A stretch of 64,000 nt of DNA from Paenibacillus ferrarius (GCF_002027705.1 NZ_MBTG01000021.1:1-64000), one strand, 5' to 3'; shown: positions 45,525-55,605, counted from the first letter of the stretch. The notes: generated by a model from the letters alone, not told the origin. Translations and numbers: made by a program.

Positions 45525-47102
45525 TCATTCCGGAGAATTCGGAAGCGGAAAACGAATATAAAAGGTTGTCCCACTCGAGCTGGTTTGAACTTCAATGGAA
45601 GCATGATGCCTCGCGGCGATGCTGTAGCAGATGGCTAAGCCGAGCCCGGTTCCTTCGTCCTTGGTCGTGAAGAAGGGCCTGCCAAGCTTCTCCAGATGAT
45701 GCTCATCAATGCCTGTCCCTTCATCGCCGATGAGGAGGACAACATGGTCTTGTTCCTGGTAGGTTTGAAGGTGCAATTTACCACCCACATGCATAGCTTC
45801 CAAGCCGTTCATGCACATATTCAATATGAGCTGGCGCATCTCTTTGTCATCAAGCTGAATATCTGGACAGGGAGCGAATTCATAGTGGACATGCTTGCCG
45901 GACATGACGGCTTCCGCTTGGATGAGAGGCAGCAGCATTTCGATGATTCGATTAATATTTTCTGCTTGTTGATGGGATTGTTTATTTTTGGCGAGTGATA
46001 AATATTCGGTAATAATTTCGTTAGCGCGGTCCAACTCTTCCAGCATGATAGGGATATATTGTTTTTGCATATTTCGATCGTTCTCACGAAATAACTGAAG
46101 GAAGCCGCGAATGGTCGTCATGGGGTTGCGAATTTCATGGGCAATTCCAGCAGCCATTTCACCTACCAAGTTCAATTGCGCAAGCCGTGCCATTTCTGTT
46201 TCGAATCGTAAGCTTTCGGTGATATCCACGGCAACTTGCAGCATGCAGCTTTCATTTTCGATATCGATGATTTCCGTGGAAAGCAGGGCAGTTCGAACTT
46301 CTTTTGATTTCGTTTCGTATTTCACTTTGCAATTATGGATCACTTCATCGCTGGAGACATAGTCTCCTTGCTCTGTTCGCAAGAGATTCAGCTTCGTACC
46401 CAGAATTTCATCGCCATATCCTGTGTATTGTTTCCAGCTTTCGTTAATTTCCAGATACGTGAGGTCAGGCAGACGCCGAATGGCCATTAAGGAAGGCGAG
46501 AGCATAAACATTTTTTTGAAATGTTCTTGAGATTTCAACAGTTTCTCGTGGGCATCAACCAATTCGGAGGTGCGTTCTTCTACCCATTGCTCCAAAAGGA
46601 CATTCTGCTGCTTCAATTTCTCATCGGCTTCAGCCAGCTTGCGATTGGTCTCTTCGAGATCTAAGGTTCGCTTATGTAAGAGTTCGCTTTGTGCTTTGAT
46701 TTTCTGATGATTCAAGTGCATATTGACGAAGGCATCGACTTTTTTGCGCAGCATTTCGGGATGGACGGGCTTGAATAAGTAGTCGATGGATCCGACATGG
46801 TAGCCCTTCAACACATGCTCGATCGACGTGCTAAGCGCTGTTAGAAAGATGATAGGAATATCTTGGCAAGCTTTGCGCTGCTTAATTAATTCGACTGTTT
46901 CAAAGCCGCTAAGCCCGGGCATCTGTACGTCCATCAAAATCACAGCAATATGATCGGCAGGTTCCTTTAATAAATAGCGCAGGACTTCCTCGCCGGATTG
47001 TAAACAAATAACTTCATAGTGCGAAGAAGCCAGAATACTGCTTAGAGCCAGTAAGTTCTCGTAGCGGTCATCTACCGCCAAGATTTTGACCTGGTGTTCC
47101 AT
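45525..47102 (-). CDS. Response-regulator/PAS histidine kinase hybrid
   Basis: Soluble signalling protein of 525 residues with an N-terminal receiver (Asp11-Asp12, phospho-acceptor Asp58 in VILMDVQMPGLSG, KP pair in YLFKPVHPE), a coiled coil (~130-190), a PAS domain (~205-310), then HisKA (GIAHEIRNPMTTIRGFLQLF) and an ATPase domain (NMCMNGLEAM, GDEGTGI, GTGLGLAIC). ATG 47102 follows GAAAGGA; the frame reaches 13 codons further. Receiver first then kinase suggests it receives phosphate from another kinase. The HisKA sequence resembles sporulation-type kinases, but the target is unknown. It is divergent from the EAL/GGDEF gene. Confidence 0.9.
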   Translation of the reverse strand: MEHQVKILAVDDRYENLLALSSILASSHYEVICLQSGEEVLRYLLKEPADHIAVILMDVQMPGLSGFETVELIKQRKACQDIPIIFLTALSTSIEHVLKGYHVGSIDYLFKPVHPEMLRKKVDAFVNMHLNHQKIKAQSELLHKRTLDLEETNRKLAEADEKLKQQNVLLEQWVEERTSELVDAHEKLLKSQEHFKKMFMLSPSLMAIRRLPDLTYLEINESWKQYTGYGDEILGTKLNLLRTEQGDYVSSDEVIHNCKVKYETKSKEVRTALLSTEIIDIENESCMLQVAVDITESLRFETEMARLAQLNLVGEMAAGIAHEIRNPMTTIRGFLQLFRENDRNMQKQYIPIMLEELDRANEIITEYLSLAKNKQSHQQAENINRIIEMLLPLIQAEAVMSGKHVHYEFAPCPDIQLDDKEMRQLILNMCMNGLEAMHVGGKLHLQTYQEQDHVVLLIGDEGTGIDEHHLEKLGRPFFTTKDEGTGLGLAICYSIAARHHASIEVQTSSSGTTFYIRFPLPNSPE

Positions 47103-47293
47103 TTCAAATCCTTTCCGTGCTGGCATATGCCGACTAAGCACCTAGCGATTCTCCCTTTTCTTTTCGTGGAAAAGATGAAATTACCTCTTTTTTTATTGAA
47201 GTCTTTACAAAGATTTTACATAAGGTTAATAAAGGAAGCTATTTGGTTTGTTAGACTAGCGTTATACGTAATAACAAACAAGGGATGATGGAC

Positions 47294-49036
47294 ATGAGTG
47301 CTCAGTCAGACGTGTTGGAACAGTATCATAAGATGATTAAGGAGCAGCTCCTTTATTCCGTCTATCAACCGATTGTTTCCTTGCAGGATGGTCAAGTAAT
47401 GGGGTATGAAGCTTTAATTCGAGGCCCGAAGGAAAGTCCGTTTCACTCCCCGCTAGCCATGTTCCAATTTGCCGAGCAGCAAGGCGAACTTTATACACTT
47501 GAACAGTTGGCGCGCGAGAAAGCTATTCAAGGATCTATTTTGGAGCATCCGAAGCAGCTCTTATTTATTAATATTTCTTCGCAAGTCTTGTACGATCCTG
47601 GATTTGTTCCCGGTAAGACTCTTGAAATATTGCAGAATCACGGTCTCAGTCCGAACAATGTCGTCTTTGAAATCACGGAAAGAAGCTCGATTGAGGATTT
47701 CTCTCTGGCTAAGAAGATTCTCGAGCATTACCGCAAACAAGGATACCGGATTGCCATTGACGATGCAGGAGCGGGATATTCCTCTTTGCAAGCAATTGCC
47801 GAGCTGCAGCCTGATTTTATCAAAATCGACAGGTCGCTGATAGAAAATATACATAAAAGCAAAGTGAAAGAGTACATTCTCGAAACCTTCGTTACGTTTG
47901 CGCTGAAAATGAATATCTCTCTTATTGCTGAAGGCATCGAGCATGAGGATGAACTGATTAAATTAACCCGGCTCGGTGTCCATTACGCGCAAGGGTTTTT
48001 GTTAGGTAAACCGAATGAAGCTGCTGCTAAGCTGGCGGACAATTTGAGCATGTTAATCTGGCAGCATCGCAAAGTGCAAGGCGGCAGCATGACATGGAAC
48101 ATTGGAGACTTGAGCACCCCTGTTCAAGTATTTGACAAGAGGGTGCTGATTTCAGTTGTAGCGGACCATTTCAAGAAACATCAAGAAGCTGTTGGTGTGG
48201 TCATTGTGGATGAGGACGTACCGGTGGGTCTTGTGATGCGTGAACGCCTATTTCAGCACTTGGCCGGGCAATATGCGTTTTCCTTGTTCTGGAATCGTAC
48301 GATCGACGGGATCATGGACGAAGCGCCGCTTATCGTGGACGAGTTCACCTATGTCGAGCAGGTTTCTCAGATGGCGACTTCTCGCTCCATTCATCATTTG
48401 TATGATCTTGTGATCATTACAAGCCATGGCAAAATGGCAGGCGCGGCTTCGATTCGGACGATCCTTGAGAGCATTACGAATGTGCGGATGGAATCTGCGC
48501 GTGTAGCGAACCCGCTGACTGGACTTCCGGGCAATCTGCAAATTAATCGGGAATTGAATAAACGGATCAGCGACAGCAAGCCATTCCATGTGGTGTATGC
48601 GGATCTGGATTACTTCAAATGGTTCAACGATCGGTTTGGTTTTCAAAAAGGGGATCAATTGATTCAATATACAGCGGATGTCATGCAGCAAGCCATCGCT
48701 GTTTGCGGAACGCCGTATGATTTTGTGGGGCATGTGGGGGGCGACGATTTTATCGCGATTTCTGGAACGCAGGCACCGGAGCAATTGTGCAAGGAGATGA
48801 TTCGCCGATTTGAACAAGGTGTCCAGATGTTCTATGAAGAGGAGGAATGGGAGTACGTGTGGGATCGGAGCGGGAATAAAGTGAAGAGCGAGGGAGTCAC
48901 ATTGTCCCTTTCGCTTGTCGTATGCAGTTGTGAATCTCCCATTTCACTCGAACACATTTCACACACAGCGGCGCTTCTTAAGAAGAAAGCCAAAGCGCAT
49001 CAAGGCAGTATTTATTATTTTCAAAATATTGGCTAG
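47294..49036 (+). CDS. EAL-CBS-GGDEF cyclic-di-GMP protein
   Basis: Protein of 580 residues for c-di-GMP turnover. The N-terminal EAL domain (~20-245) keeps the metal and catalytic residues: YEALIRGP, FINISS, FEITERSS, IDDAGAGYSS, FIKIDRSL, AEGIEHEDEL, YAQGFLLGKP, so phosphodiesterase activity is likely. A CBS pair (~265-395) may bind a nucleotide. The C-terminal GGDEF domain carries GGDDF (HVGGDDFIAI), a tolerated variant, with YADLDYFKWFND. It may be bifunctional. ATG 47294 has 9 bases from AGGG; ATG 47285 and 47288 are alternatives. Confidence 0.9.
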   Translation: MSAQSDVLEQYHKMIKEQLLYSVYQPIVSLQDGQVMGYEALIRGPKESPFHSPLAMFQFAEQQGELYTLEQLAREKAIQGSILEHPKQLLFINISSQVLYDPGFVPGKTLEILQNHGLSPNNVVFEITERSSIEDFSLAKKILEHYRKQGYRIAIDDAGAGYSSLQAIAELQPDFIKIDRSLIENIHKSKVKEYILETFVTFALKMNISLIAEGIEHEDELIKLTRLGVHYAQGFLLGKPNEAAAKLADNLSMLIWQHRKVQGGSMTWNIGDLSTPVQVFDKRVLISVVADHFKKHQEAVGVVIVDEDVPVGLVMRERLFQHLAGQYAFSLFWNRTIDGIMDEAPLIVDEFTYVEQVSQMATSRSIHHLYDLVIITSHGKMAGAASIRTILESITNVRMESARVANPLTGLPGNLQINRELNKRISDSKPFHVVYADLDYFKWFNDRFGFQKGDQLIQYTADVMQQAIAVCGTPYDFVGHVGGDDFIAISGTQAPEQLCKEMIRRFEQGVQMFYEEEEWEYVWDRSGNKVKSEGVTLSLSLVVCSCESPISLEHISHTAALLKKKAKAHQGSIYYFQNIG

Positions 49037-49045
49037 CAAACTTAC

Positions 49046-49795
49046 TTAGAAAGTGTACACCAACTGTTTAAAAGAACGAATAATAATGACCTTCTGCTTT
49101 CCGATTCGGCGCTCGGATATTTTTTTGATATTCCCGGGATGTATCCAGATCGCGTCCATGCCGCTTGAGGCAGCCCCTACCACATCATTACGCCACGAAT
49201 TGCCAACCATCACACATTGGTTAGGAACCGCGTTCATCGATTTCAAGGCACGTTCGAAGATCGCTGGGTGCGGTTTACGCGGACCATCCTTCTCTGAGCT
49301 GAATAAACGCTCTTGGTCAATCCAAGGGGTTAGTTTCATTTTCTCCAAATTGTTTTGCAGCCGCCTTCGATTTCCATTACTGATGATCGCAAGCTGATAG
49401 TTTTGAGACAGGGCATCCAGCGTGTCTTCCACACCGGGGAAGAGCGCGACAAAGTGATCCTCCTGTTCTTCAACCTGTTCAAAAAAAGCGCGCGTAAAAG
49501 CAGGATTAACGCTTACGGGCAAAGCATGGAGTGCTTTGCGCAAGCAGATGTGGCGCAGCTCATCCGGTGAAATTGGGCTTCGAATCGGTGCCTTTCGGTG
49601 ACGGCTCCATTCCATCTTGTAGCTTTGCAGCACATCTTGAGCGGAGAAGAGCGATTCGTCCGGCTCCCACCTCGCCGTGTAGTCGTTCATAACTTCCAGG
49701 AATGCCGAATCAAAGCACTGTCTACGATCCAGTATCGTATTATTCATATCAAAAAAGATGACCTTTTTGCGTGCTGGTGAGAAAAAAGGGCTCAT
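49046..49795 (-). CDS. HAD-superfamily hydrolase-like protein
   Basis: Haloacid dehalogenase fold protein of 249 residues. Motif II is IISNGN, motif III RKPHPAIF, motif IV VGNSWRNDVVGA. Motif I reads FFDMNNT instead of the usual DxDxT: the nucleophile Asp stays, but the second Asp, general acid/base in phosphatases, is Asn. Activity may be reduced or altered. ATG 49795 follows AAGGAGG with 8 bases of spacing. It is divergent from polA with ~130 bases between. Confidence 0.83.
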   Translation of the reverse strand: MSPFFSPARKKVIFFDMNNTILDRRQCFDSAFLEVMNDYTARWEPDESLFSAQDVLQSYKMEWSRHRKAPIRSPISPDELRHICLRKALHALPVSVNPAFTRAFFEQVEEQEDHFVALFPGVEDTLDALSQNYQLAIISNGNRRRLQNNLEKMKLTPWIDQERLFSSEKDGPRKPHPAIFERALKSMNAVPNQCVMVGNSWRNDVVGAASSGMDAIWIHPGNIKKISERRIGKQKVIIIRSFKQLVYTF

Positions 49796-49928
49796 ACGGA
49801 GAACCTCCTTCTGAAGTCCTGGCCATCGAATCATGCCTTCCTTTTATGTTTATGTGCGGAACCGTTTTTTTATTTTAATTTCGTATGCTATGATGAAGGA
49901 AGTATGTCAAAAATCGGGGTGCGAACTT

Positions 49929-52586
49929 ATGGATAAGCTTATTATTATTGATGGTAACTCTATTGCGAATCGAGCGTTCTATGCCTTGCCGCTGCTCAGC
50001 AATTCCAACGGCTTGCATACGAATGCTGTGTATGGCTTTACAACGATGCTGCTCAAATTGATTGAAGAGGAAAAACCGACACATTTTCTCGTTGCTTTTG
50101 ATGCGGGGAAAATTACGTTTAGACATAAAGAATATGCCGAATACAAAGGTGGACGCGCCAAAACGCCGCCAGAGCTTTCCGAGCAGTTTCCATTGATCAA
50201 AGAGCTTCTGACGGCTTTCAAAATTCCGCAGTTCGAGCTTTCGGGCTATGAAGCCGATGATATTATCGGGACTTTGACCAAAGCCGCTGATGAGAAGGGA
50301 GAGAAAGTACTGCTCGTCTCCGGAGATAAGGATATGCTGCAGCTAGCTTCCGACCATGTCACTGTTGCGATTACCCGCAAAGGGATTAGCGAGGTTGAGC
50401 TGTACAATCCGCAAGAAATCAAAGAGAGATATGGCCTCACCCCTGGGCAAATCATTGATCTTAAAGGGTTAATGGGCGATACCTCGGATAATATTCCGGG
50501 CATACCTGGCGTTGGGGAGAAAACGGCACTGAAAATGCTTCACGAGTATGGTTCCGTGGAAGAAGTGCTGGCGAATTCGGCTAATCTGAAAGGCAAAATG
50601 AAGGAGAAGGTCGAAGAGCACGCGAAAGACGCGATAATGAGTAAAGAGCTCGCGACAATTTTCCGTGAAGTACCGATGGAAACGCAGTGGGATACGTTCC
50701 GTTATGACGGCTTTGATGGACAAGCTTTGTCAGGCATGTTCCGCAAATTAGAATTTAAATCACTGCTGGAGAAGATGGATTTCGGTCCTGGGGCTGTCAA
50801 CGAGGAACAGGTTGAGACTCTGGAAGCTGTAGCTGTCTCAGAGGAGAATCTGGGAGAGCTGATCGCCAAACTCACGGATAGCGCTGCAATTCATGTAGAG
50901 GCTGTAGGCGAGAATCCGCATCAAGCCTCACTTGTCGGTGTGGTCTGGTTTGTTGATGATGGCGCCGCGAATGTCTCCTACTATGTACCGTCTGAGCTTC
51001 TCAAGAGTGCTGCCGGGGAGCCGCTGCGCGTTTGGCTTGGCGATGAAGCCAAGAAAAAGCAGCTCTTCGACCTCCACCGTGCACGGTTAGTGTTGGCATG
51101 GCAAGGCATCACGCTCGCGGGCGTGGATTTCGACGCACTCTTGGCCGCTTATTTGCTCGATCCGACGGAATCGAATCTCAGCTTGAGCGGTCTGACCTTC
51201 AAGTACGGGCTGCCTGGCGTTAAGACCGACGAAGAAGTATTCGGCAAAGGAGCGAAGTTCCGCCTGCCTGACCTTGCCGCGCTTAGCGACCACTTGGGCC
51301 GCAAAGCGATGGCGATTGCGCGCATCGTACCGGTGTTGCGCGATGAACTCGAGAAGAGTGAGATGCAAAGCCTCTTCTACGAGCTTGAGCAGCCCCTTGC
51401 AGGCGTGCTTGCGGAGATGGAGCTGCGCGGCATCCATGTGGATGCCGAAGGCCTTAAAGCGCTTGGTGTCGAGCTTGTGAAGCAGCTGGACACGATCATG
51501 ACCAGCATCTACAAGCTGGCTGGCGTCGAATTCAACATCAACTCGCCGAAGCAGCTCGGCGAGATCCTGTTCGAGAAGCTGGGGCTGCCAGCTTGGAAGA
51601 AGACCAAGACCGGCTACTCGACCGATGCCGAGGTGCTGGAGCGTCTTGCGCCCTACAACGAAATCGTAGGGCAGATCCTGCACTACCGTCAGCTCGCGAA
51701 GCTGCAATCGACATATGTCGAGGGGCTGCTGAAAGAGGTGCGGCCGGAGACCGGCAAGGTGCACACCTATTACCGGCAGACCATTGCCGCCACAGGCCGG
51801 CTCAGCAGCCAGTTCCCGAACCTCCAGAACATCCCGATTCGTCTGGAGGAAGGTCGGAAGATCCGCAAGGTCTTCGTTCCATCCGAGCCTGGATGGTACA
51901 TTCTTGCTGCGGATTACTCGCAGATCGAGCTGCGCGTGCTTGCGCACATCTCGCAGGATGAGAAGCTGAAGGAAGCGTTCCTTCAGAACATGGACATCCA
52001 CACGAAGACGGCGATGGACGTCTTCGGCGTGGCGGAGAGCGCTGTTGACGCCAACATGCGCCGTCAAGCCAAAGCCGTTAACTTCGGCATCGTTTACGGG
52101 ATCAGCGACTATGGCTTGTCGCAGAACTTAGATATTACCCGCAAGGACGCAGCGCAATTCATTGAACAATATTTCGCTGTCTTCCAAGGGGTTCGCAAAT
52201 ATATGGACGATATCGTGAAGGACGCTCGCCGAGATGGGTATGTCACCACCTTGCTGCAGCGCCGCCGTTATCTTCCAGAGATTACGGCTTCGAACTTCAA
52301 TCTGCGCTCCTTTGCAGAACGCACGGCGATGAATACGCCGATTCAAGGGACGGCGGCTGACATTATCAAGCTTGCGATGGTGCAGATGGCCGACCGCTTG
52401 AAGCAAGAAGGGCTGAAGAGCCGCATGCTGCTGCAAGTTCACGATGAGCTCGTCTTCGAAGTTCCGGAAGAGGAGCTGGAGACGATGCGCCGCATCGTTC
52501 CTGAAGTGATGGCGGCTGCCCTTCAGCTGGACGTTCCGCTTAGTGCGGACGTTGATTTCGGCCTTACTTGGTATGATGCCAAGTAA
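49929..52586 (+). CDS. polA: DNA polymerase I
   Basis: Repair and Okazaki-fragment polymerase of 885 residues. N-terminal 5'-3' exonuclease (LIIIDGNSIANRAFYAL, DLKGLMGDTSDNIPG). The 3'-5' exonuclease-like middle lacks the acidic metal ligands, so proofreading is probably absent, as in other Bacillus-type enzymes. Polymerase motifs: DYSQIELRVLAHIS, RRQAKAVNFGIVYGISDYG and QVHDELVFEVP. ATG 49929 is chosen; the frame extends 32 codons upstream without family similarity. Starts the polA-mutM-ytaF-coaE cluster. Confidence 0.96.
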   Translation: MDKLIIIDGNSIANRAFYALPLLSNSNGLHTNAVYGFTTMLLKLIEEEKPTHFLVAFDAGKITFRHKEYAEYKGGRAKTPPELSEQFPLIKELLTAFKIPQFELSGYEADDIIGTLTKAADEKGEKVLLVSGDKDMLQLASDHVTVAITRKGISEVELYNPQEIKERYGLTPGQIIDLKGLMGDTSDNIPGIPGVGEKTALKMLHEYGSVEEVLANSANLKGKMKEKVEEHAKDAIMSKELATIFREVPMETQWDTFRYDGFDGQALSGMFRKLEFKSLLEKMDFGPGAVNEEQVETLEAVAVSEENLGELIAKLTDSAAIHVEAVGENPHQASLVGVVWFVDDGAANVSYYVPSELLKSAAGEPLRVWLGDEAKKKQLFDLHRARLVLAWQGITLAGVDFDALLAAYLLDPTESNLSLSGLTFKYGLPGVKTDEEVFGKGAKFRLPDLAALSDHLGRKAMAIARIVPVLRDELEKSEMQSLFYELEQPLAGVLAEMELRGIHVDAEGLKALGVELVKQLDTIMTSIYKLAGVEFNINSPKQLGEILFEKLGLPAWKKTKTGYSTDAEVLERLAPYNEIVGQILHYRQLAKLQSTYVEGLLKEVRPETGKVHTYYRQTIAATGRLSSQFPNLQNIPIRLEEGRKIRKVFVPSEPGWYILAADYSQIELRVLAHISQDEKLKEAFLQNMDIHTKTAMDVFGVAESAVDANMRRQAKAVNFGIVYGISDYGLSQNLDITRKDAAQFIEQYFAVFQGVRKYMDDIVKDARRDGYVTTLLQRRRYLPEITASNFNLRSFAERTAMNTPIQGTAADIIKLAMVQMADRLKQEGLKSRMLLQVHDELVFEVPEEELETMRRIVPEVMAAALQLDVPLSADVDFGLTWYDAK

Positions 52587-52623
52587 GCTGCTTACAACCA
52601 ACTCATAAAAGAGGTGAACATCC

Positions 52624-53484
52624 GTGCCTGAACTACCCGAAGTCGAAACGGTCAAACGGACGCTGAACAATTTAATCACCGGAAAAACGATTGCGCAGGT
52701 TCAGGTCAGATTGCCGCGCATTATCCAGAAACCGGATGATATCCAGCTTTTTGAAGTGCTGCTGCAAGGACAAACGATTGAAAGCATTGAGCGTCGCGGG
52801 AAGTTTCTGCGATTCATCCTGACCGATTATGTTATGGTCTCTCATTTGCGTATGGAAGGCCGATATGGGGTGTATGACACGAGCGATCCGCTCGAGCTTC
52901 ATACCCATGTCTTATTCCGATTCACAGACGACAGCGAGCTCCGCTACAAAGATGTTCGCCAGTTTGGAACGATGCATCTATTCCCCAGAGGAGAAGAGCT
53001 TACACAGCCTCCGCTCCATAAGCTGGGCCTGGAGCCGCTGGATGAAGGCTTTACCTTCGAAGCTTTCCGTGACCGGATTGCTCATCGGTCCACGAAGATT
53101 AAGCCGCTGCTGCTGAATCAAGAATATATTGTTGGCATCGGGAATATTTATGTAGACGAGTCTCTATTTCTGGCGGGCATTCATCCAGAAAGGGAAGCTT
53201 CGTCGCTCAGCAAGAAGGAGCTCATGCTGCTTCACGCTGCGATTATTAAGACACTAGCGGATTCCGTGGAAGTTGGAGGATCTTCGATTAAATCGTATGT
53301 GAACGGACAAGGTGAAATTGGCATGTTCCAGCACCAGTTGAACATTTACGGCCGACAGTCGCAAGCCTGCAACAAATGCGGAACAGAGATCTACAAAACG
53401 GTTGTTGGCGGCAGAGGCACACATATCTGCCCCGTCTGTCAGCCGCTCAAACGTCAGAGGATTCGAAAGAAGTTAGAGAAGTAG
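52624..53484 (+). CDS. mutM: Formamidopyrimidine-DNA glycosylase
   Basis: Removes oxidised purines such as 8-oxoguanine. 286 residues, GTG start. The N-terminal PELPEVETVKRTL gives the catalytic Pro (after Met removal) and Glu. NKKxxGIGNIYVDE-like segment VGIGNIYVDESLFLAGIHP and the C-terminal zinc finger (CNKCGTEI...CPVC) are intact. It follows polA by 37 bases, with GAGGTG upstream. Confidence 0.96.
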   Translation: MPELPEVETVKRTLNNLITGKTIAQVQVRLPRIIQKPDDIQLFEVLLQGQTIESIERRGKFLRFILTDYVMVSHLRMEGRYGVYDTSDPLELHTHVLFRFTDDSELRYKDVRQFGTMHLFPRGEELTQPPLHKLGLEPLDEGFTFEAFRDRIAHRSTKIKPLLLNQEYIVGIGNIYVDESLFLAGIHPEREASSLSKKELMLLHAAIIKTLADSVEVGGSSIKSYVNGQGEIGMFQHQLNIYGRQSQACNKCGTEIYKTVVGGRGTHICPVCQPLKRQRIRKKLEK

Positions 53485-53577
53485 GCACGTGAAGTGCACC
53501 CTCTCCATATGATAAGGAGTACTTAGCCCAGATAAACACGGCTGTGTTTGCGGGGTAACACTCTTAGGAGGGGTATT

Positions 53578-54315
53578 ATGCTTCCTGTACTTTCTTTGCT
53601 CATTTTGGCTTTTGCTGTTTCGTTGGACGGTTTCGGTGTTGGTGTGATGTATGGGCTGCGCAAAATACGTATTCCGTTCCTATCCATTGGTATTATATCG
53701 CTATGGTCTGGTATCATTATTTACTGTTCAATGCAAATTGGCGTGCTGATGTCCTCTTTCCTGTCACCGATGGTTGCTCAGCGTATCGGTGCGCTCATCT
53801 TGATTGGAATAGGCGTCTGGGCGTTAGTCCAAATGAGACAACGGAAGTCCTTGGAGCAGCAAGATGCCGGGAAGACGTTGGATCAAGTATCTGTGAGCAG
53901 TATTCAACCACATCAAGCTGCAAATTCAGCTGAAGCTTCCGAGCTTATTGCGTTGGACACACTGCAAAGAACAAAAGAGATTCTGAATATTGAATTGAAA
54001 CGCTTTGGTCTCGTTATTCAAATTTTGAGAACACCGTCGATTGCAGATGTCGACAAATCCGGGAATATTTCGGCTTCAGAAGCGACGCTGCTGGGGCTTG
54101 CTCTTTCACTGGATGCCTTTGGTGCCGGGATTGGCGCGGCTTTAATTGGTTTTGTCCCTCTCATGACGGCTTCGGTGATCTCTATCTCCAGCGGTTCTTT
54201 TATTGCCTTAGGCTTAAGAGTTGGATTTCGTTATGCAGAGATGAATTGGATGAAGAAGTTGTCGATTCTCCCAGGATGTGTACTTATTCTGATGGGCTTA
54301 TTGAAAATGTTATAG
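53578..54315 (+). CDS. ytaF: Sporulation membrane protein YtaF (MntP-like)
   Basis: Membrane protein of 245 residues with six hydrophobic segments in two similar halves, each with an aspartate motif: AVSLDGFGVGVMYGL and ALSLDAFGAGIGAAL, the pattern of MntP-type manganese exporters. A charged loop of ~80 residues separates the halves. Between mutM and coaE, as in Bacillus, where YtaF is linked to sporulation. ATG 53578 follows AGGAGGGG. Transport of Mn is not shown. Confidence 0.9.
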   Translation: MLPVLSLLILAFAVSLDGFGVGVMYGLRKIRIPFLSIGIISLWSGIIIYCSMQIGVLMSSFLSPMVAQRIGALILIGIGVWALVQMRQRKSLEQQDAGKTLDQVSVSSIQPHQAANSAEASELIALDTLQRTKEILNIELKRFGLVIQILRTPSIADVDKSGNISASEATLLGLALSLDAFGAGIGAALIGFVPLMTASVISISSGSFIALGLRVGFRYAEMNWMKKLSILPGCVLILMGLLKML

Positions 54316-54336
54316 TCGAATTAGGAGAGAATGGTC

Positions 54337-54933
54337 ATGAATATCGGGTTAACAGGAGGAATCGCTTGCGGCAAAAGCACGGTTAGTGCCATGCTGGTTA
54401 GCCGCGGCGCTCTATTGGTAGATGCGGATCAAATTGCCCGCGATGTTGTCGAGCCCGGCAGCCCTGTTCTTGAACAGGTTGCAGCCCACTTTGGACAAGC
54501 TGTTCTACACCCAGATGGTTCTCTTCATCGCAAGAAGCTAGGCGAGATCATCTTTGGTCAGACAGAAGCGCGGAAACAGCTCGAAAGTTTATTGCACCCC
54601 CCTATCCGGAAGCAAATGCGGGAACAGATGGAAGCCTACGAGAAGCAATTTCCGAATAAGCTTGTTGTCGTTGATGTCCCTTTATTGATAGAATCTAATT
54701 TAAGCTATATGTTTGAAGAGGTCTTGGTCGTATATGTGCCCCGTCACATCCAACTGGAACGGCTTATGCAAAGAGACGGGCTAACGGAGCTGGAAGCTAA
54801 CAAAAGGATTAATGCGCAAATGCCCATTGAAGAGAAGCGAAGTTTGGCGAATATTGTTGTCGACAACAGCGGATCTTGGGAAGAAACCAATGCCGAGGTG
54901 GAGCGATTTTGGCAGGAGAAGGGGCTCTCATGA
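54337..54933 (+). CDS. coaE: Dephospho-CoA kinase
   Basis: Last step of coenzyme A synthesis. 198 residues with the P-loop GLTGGIACGKSTVSAML, VDADQIARDVVEPGSP, and the lid segment LMQRDGLTELEANKRINAQMP. ATG 54337 has 8 bases from AGGAGA; ATG 54331 only 2. Overlaps the transglycosylase gene by 4 bases. Confidence 0.95.
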   Translation: MNIGLTGGIACGKSTVSAMLVSRGALLVDADQIARDVVEPGSPVLEQVAAHFGQAVLHPDGSLHRKKLGEIIFGQTEARKQLESLLHPPIRKQMREQMEAYEKQFPNKLVVVDVPLLIESNLSYMFEEVLVVYVPRHIQLERLMQRDGLTELEANKRINAQMPIEEKRSLANIVVDNSGSWEETNAEVERFWQEKGLS

Positions 54934-55541
54934 CGTTTTTGCGCAAAAAACGTGTTTTTGCCCTTTTGCTTATTGGTTTTCTTCTCGTCCTCTTTATGAA
55001 TAGCTCTTTTATAGGAAGAAAGCTGTATCCCATCTACTTTGAGCAGGAAATCAAGCAGAGCGCGGCGAAACATAAGGTAGATCCTTTTCTTATTGCCGCT
55101 ATCATCCGCGTAGAAACGAACTACAGGCATCATCTGGAGTCCAAAAAAGGGGCTCTGGGTCTTATGCAGCTTATGCCGGATACGGCCGATTGGATTGTGC
55201 AATCGACGAATCTGGAGCCGCATGCGCAAGAAGATTTGCTTAAAGTGGATGTGAACATCAATCTAGGATCTTGGTATTTGAGTTGGCTCAATAAGCATTA
55301 CAATGGAAATCTGTTCTATACGATTGCGGCTTACAATGCGGGGCAAGGTAACGTGAATAAGTGGAAGCAAAATGACATTTGGGATGGCTCCCAAGCGAAT
55401 ATTAATCAAATTCCATTCGGAGAAACGCGTCATTACGTTTCGCGTGTCTTATATTATTACGAAAAATATACGAACCTCTACTCTGACCGATGGGGCACAG
55501 AGGGCTCCGCATCCGTACAAAACAAAGAAGCATTGGACTAG
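54930..55541 (+). CDS. Lytic transglycosylase (SLT domain)
   Basis: Membrane-anchored muramidase-like protein of 203 residues. An N-terminal helix (FALLLIGFLLVLFM) anchors it; the SLT domain has the catalytic Glu in AAIIRVETNYRHH, then GALGLMQLMPDTADWI and YTIAAYNAGQGNVNKW. It cuts peptidoglycan outside the membrane. Overlaps coaE by 4 bases; similar to Bacillus YjbJ-type enzymes. Confidence 0.92.
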   Translation: MTFLRKKRVFALLLIGFLLVLFMNSSFIGRKLYPIYFEQEIKQSAAKHKVDPFLIAAIIRVETNYRHHLESKKGALGLMQLMPDTADWIVQSTNLEPHAQEDLLKVDVNINLGSWYLSWLNKHYNGNLFYTIAAYNAGQGNVNKWKQNDIWDGSQANINQIPFGETRHYVSRVLYYYEKYTNLYSDRWGTEGSASVQNKEALD

Positions 55542-55605
55542 CTCCTTTTGGGGGCCTAAAGTCCAATACTTCCTGTTTGGCAGATTCAGAAGCTAATCTT
55601 CAAGA

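Noticed and set aside
51087..52067. 326-residue minus-strand ORF
   Set aside because: Antisense to the polymerase domain of polA.
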